Assembly: GCA_031266315.1 (NCBI GenBank)
Contig: JAISBG010000195.1
Coordinates: 1 to 6,824 of the forward strand
Source of the DNA: Planctomycetaceae bacterium
GTDB lineage: Bacteria; Planctomycetota; Planctomycetia; Pirellulales; Thermoguttaceae
Reading direction: 5' to 3'
Length of the DNA stretch: 6,824 nucleotides
The notes beneath the pieces are model-generated. The model did not search any database and was not told the origin of the DNA. It saw nothing but the letters and a program-made list of their open reading frames with translations. The position numbers and the translations under genes were made by a program. This document shows, in pieces, positions 5,991-6,824 of the stretch (the stretch's first letter is position 1; each line of letters begins with the position of its first letter).

Positions 5991-6824
5991 TTACCTGTCT
6001 TGCCAGATTGCCTGAGCAATAGTAAAACCAACCGACGCTCCAATCAACAAGCCTTTTTGTCCACCTATTGCCATACCGATCGCCCCTCCAATTACAACAG
6101 CAAGTATACAGATAATCCAAACAGTGAATCTACCGAATAATTGACCAAATTTTCTGTTTCTTAATGCTTCAATAGTAAAAATAATTTCTATAAGTACTAT
6201 ACTCAATATGTATCCCCCTATTGCTCCCCCTATTGCCCCGATTATTGCCCCGATTATTACACCGATTATTGTCTCGGAAATACTTATGCCATTGTCCACG
6301 CTTTGCCCCACGCCAATCAAGCCCCCCAACATCGCACCAATTGCCGCGCAAAACATTGTACAATAACAACCAATTTCATTCCTTTTTTCAGTATCAGTTT
6401 GATTGTTTGGATAATTACAATGATTACATGATGTACCATTCCACGTATATGAAGAACCACATGGAGGACATTTTGTTTCATTATTTGATAATAAATCAGT
6501 ACCGTTATCTTGTTTTAATAATTCATTAGATGCTTCTATATCCAATGGTGTAACACCATTATTATCTTTCTCATCGACTTTTGCCCCTTTTGCTATTAGG
6601 TATTCGATAATCTCTTTGTTGGAATTTGCCCATACCGCACAATGAAGTGGTGTAACACCTTCTTTGTTTTTCTCATTGACCTTTGCCCCTTTTGTTATCA
6701 GATATTTAATAATCTCCGTGTTAGAATTTGATATTATTGCCCAATGAAGTGGAGTGTTATGAGAATTATCTCTTATATTGACATCTGCACCGTTTTTAAT
6801 CAGAGACTCGATAATCTCAAGATC
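5991..6824 (-). CDS. Ankyrin repeat, zinc ribbon and glycine-zipper membrane protein, 5' end outside window
   Basis: The frame is open to the window edge, so the start lies beyond 6824; 277 residues are visible. A TTG at 6545 could be mistaken for a start, but it lies inside an ankyrin repeat (GVTPLDIEA). Residues 1-105 hold about three ankyrin repeats with a 34-residue period (TPLHWA at 24-29, TPLHCA at 58-63, TPLDIE at 92-97) and EIIKYL/EIIEYL helices. A short zinc ribbon follows, CPPC at 119-122 and CNHC at 133-136, with a further cysteine cluster CYCTMFC (153-159). The rest is membrane-embedded and glycine-rich: AIGAMLGGLIGVG, a run of IIGAIIGAIGGAIGGY, then IICILAVVIGGAIGMAIGG and a final GASVGFTIAQAIW. 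Ankyrin repeats suggest protein binding; the glycine zippers suggest tight helix packing or oligomerisation. Function unknown. It sits 182 bp before the vWA operon and is probably a separate unit. The stop is TAA at 5991-5993. Confidence 0.85.
   Translation of the reverse strand, partial: DLEIIESLIKNGADVNIRDNSHNTPLHWAIISNSNTEIIKYLITKGAKVNEKNKEGVTPLHCAVWANSNKEIIEYLIAKGAKVDEKDNNGVTPLDIEASNELLKQDNGTDLLSNNETKCPPCGSSYTWNGTSCNHCNYPNNQTDTEKRNEIGCYCTMFCAAIGAMLGGLIGVGQSVDNGISISETIIGVIIGAIIGAIGGAIGGYILSIVLIEIIFTIEALRNRKFGQLFGRFTVWIICILAVVIGGAIGMAIGGQKGLLIGASVGFTIAQAIWQDR
6001..6036 (-). repeat. Direct repeat copy 2, inside the 3' end of the ankyrin gene
   Basis: Partner of 5939-5974 (35 of 36 bases identical). 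It codes for the last membrane segment of the ankyrin/glycine-zipper protein. The single difference changes Ala to Val in the other copy. Confidence 0.85.
6220..6267 (-). repeat. 12-nt tandem repeat encoding Ile-Gly-Ala-Ile glycine zipper
   Basis: Four 12-nt units lie end to end; the units at 6232-6243 and 6244-6255 are identical (ATTGCCCCGATT on the plus strand), and the flanking two differ at a few bases. On the coding strand they give the four-residue period of the glycine zipper (IGAI/GGAI), so unit gain or loss would lengthen the membrane helix by one zipper step without changing frame. Confidence 0.75.
6546..6749 (-). repeat. 102-nt tandem ankyrin-coding repeats
   Basis: Two consecutive ankyrin units are similar at the DNA level with a 102-nt period. 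GGTGTAACACC on the plus strand at 6547 recurs at 6649, and the word TTTGCCCCTTTT at about 6581 recurs at about 6683. The similarity suggests fairly recent unit duplication. Protein period is 34 residues, one more than the usual 33. Confidence 0.7.

Noticed and set aside
5932..6120. Open frame of 62 codons covering the end of the ankyrin gene and the duplicated tail
   Set aside because: Most of it is an out-of-frame reading of the ankyrin gene; only the final VGFTIVQAIWQA is meaningful, as a duplicated remnant. It has no credible start signal.
6220..6267. Tandem 12-mers considered as a CRISPR or non-coding repeat array
   Set aside because: They have no spacers and fit the coding frame of a glycine zipper exactly.
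6543..6545. TTG as start of the ankyrin/glycine-zipper gene
   Set aside because: The same frame stays open to the window edge and encodes in-register ankyrin repeats, so this TTG is an internal leucine codon.

Overview
The window is AT-rich bacterial DNA in which every convincing gene lies on the minus strand, so transcription runs from high to low coordinates. The encoded families (GYF_2-type domain, PrsW-type membrane protease, membrane vWA protein with an FHA-like tail, divergent Hsp70 with a helical partner, ankyrin/glycine-zipper membrane protein) and the near absence of Shine-Dalgarno sequences suggest an environmental or host-associated member of the Planctomycetota/Verrucomicrobiota side of the tree. 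That placement is a weak inference, because there is no rRNA or marker gene here.

Layout in transcription order. (1) 6824 to 5991: the 3' part of a gene for ankyrin repeats, a four-cysteine zinc ribbon and glycine-zipper membrane segments. It is cut by the window edge. (2) 5990 to 5809: a 182-bp gap with a second, stray copy of the last coding bases of gene 1, a 12-bp palindrome, a promoter-like AT-rich segment and a 17-bp palindrome. (3) 5808 to 4219: a vWA protein with a complete MIDAS, about six membrane segments and a degenerate FHA-like C-terminus. (4) 4222 to 3050: an N-terminal GYF_2-like domain fused to a PrsW-family intramembrane protease, overlapping gene 3 by 4 nt (ATGA). (5) 2981 to 570: an 803-residue helical protein with J-domain-like modules that lack HPD, two membrane segments and a proline-rich tail. 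(6) 496 to 1: the N-terminal 165 residues of a divergent Hsp70, cut by the window edge.

Genes 3 to 6 are probably one operon (gaps of -4, 68 and 73 nt). Read together they suggest a membrane-anchored system: a vWA/FHA-like sensor or scaffold, an intramembrane protease, a membrane J-like adaptor and its own Hsp70. This could be a dedicated membrane protein quality-control or signalling machine. The GYF-like domain of the protease may dock on the proline-rich cytoplasmic tail of the J-like protein. The individual domains are recognisable; the combined function is inferred and not established.
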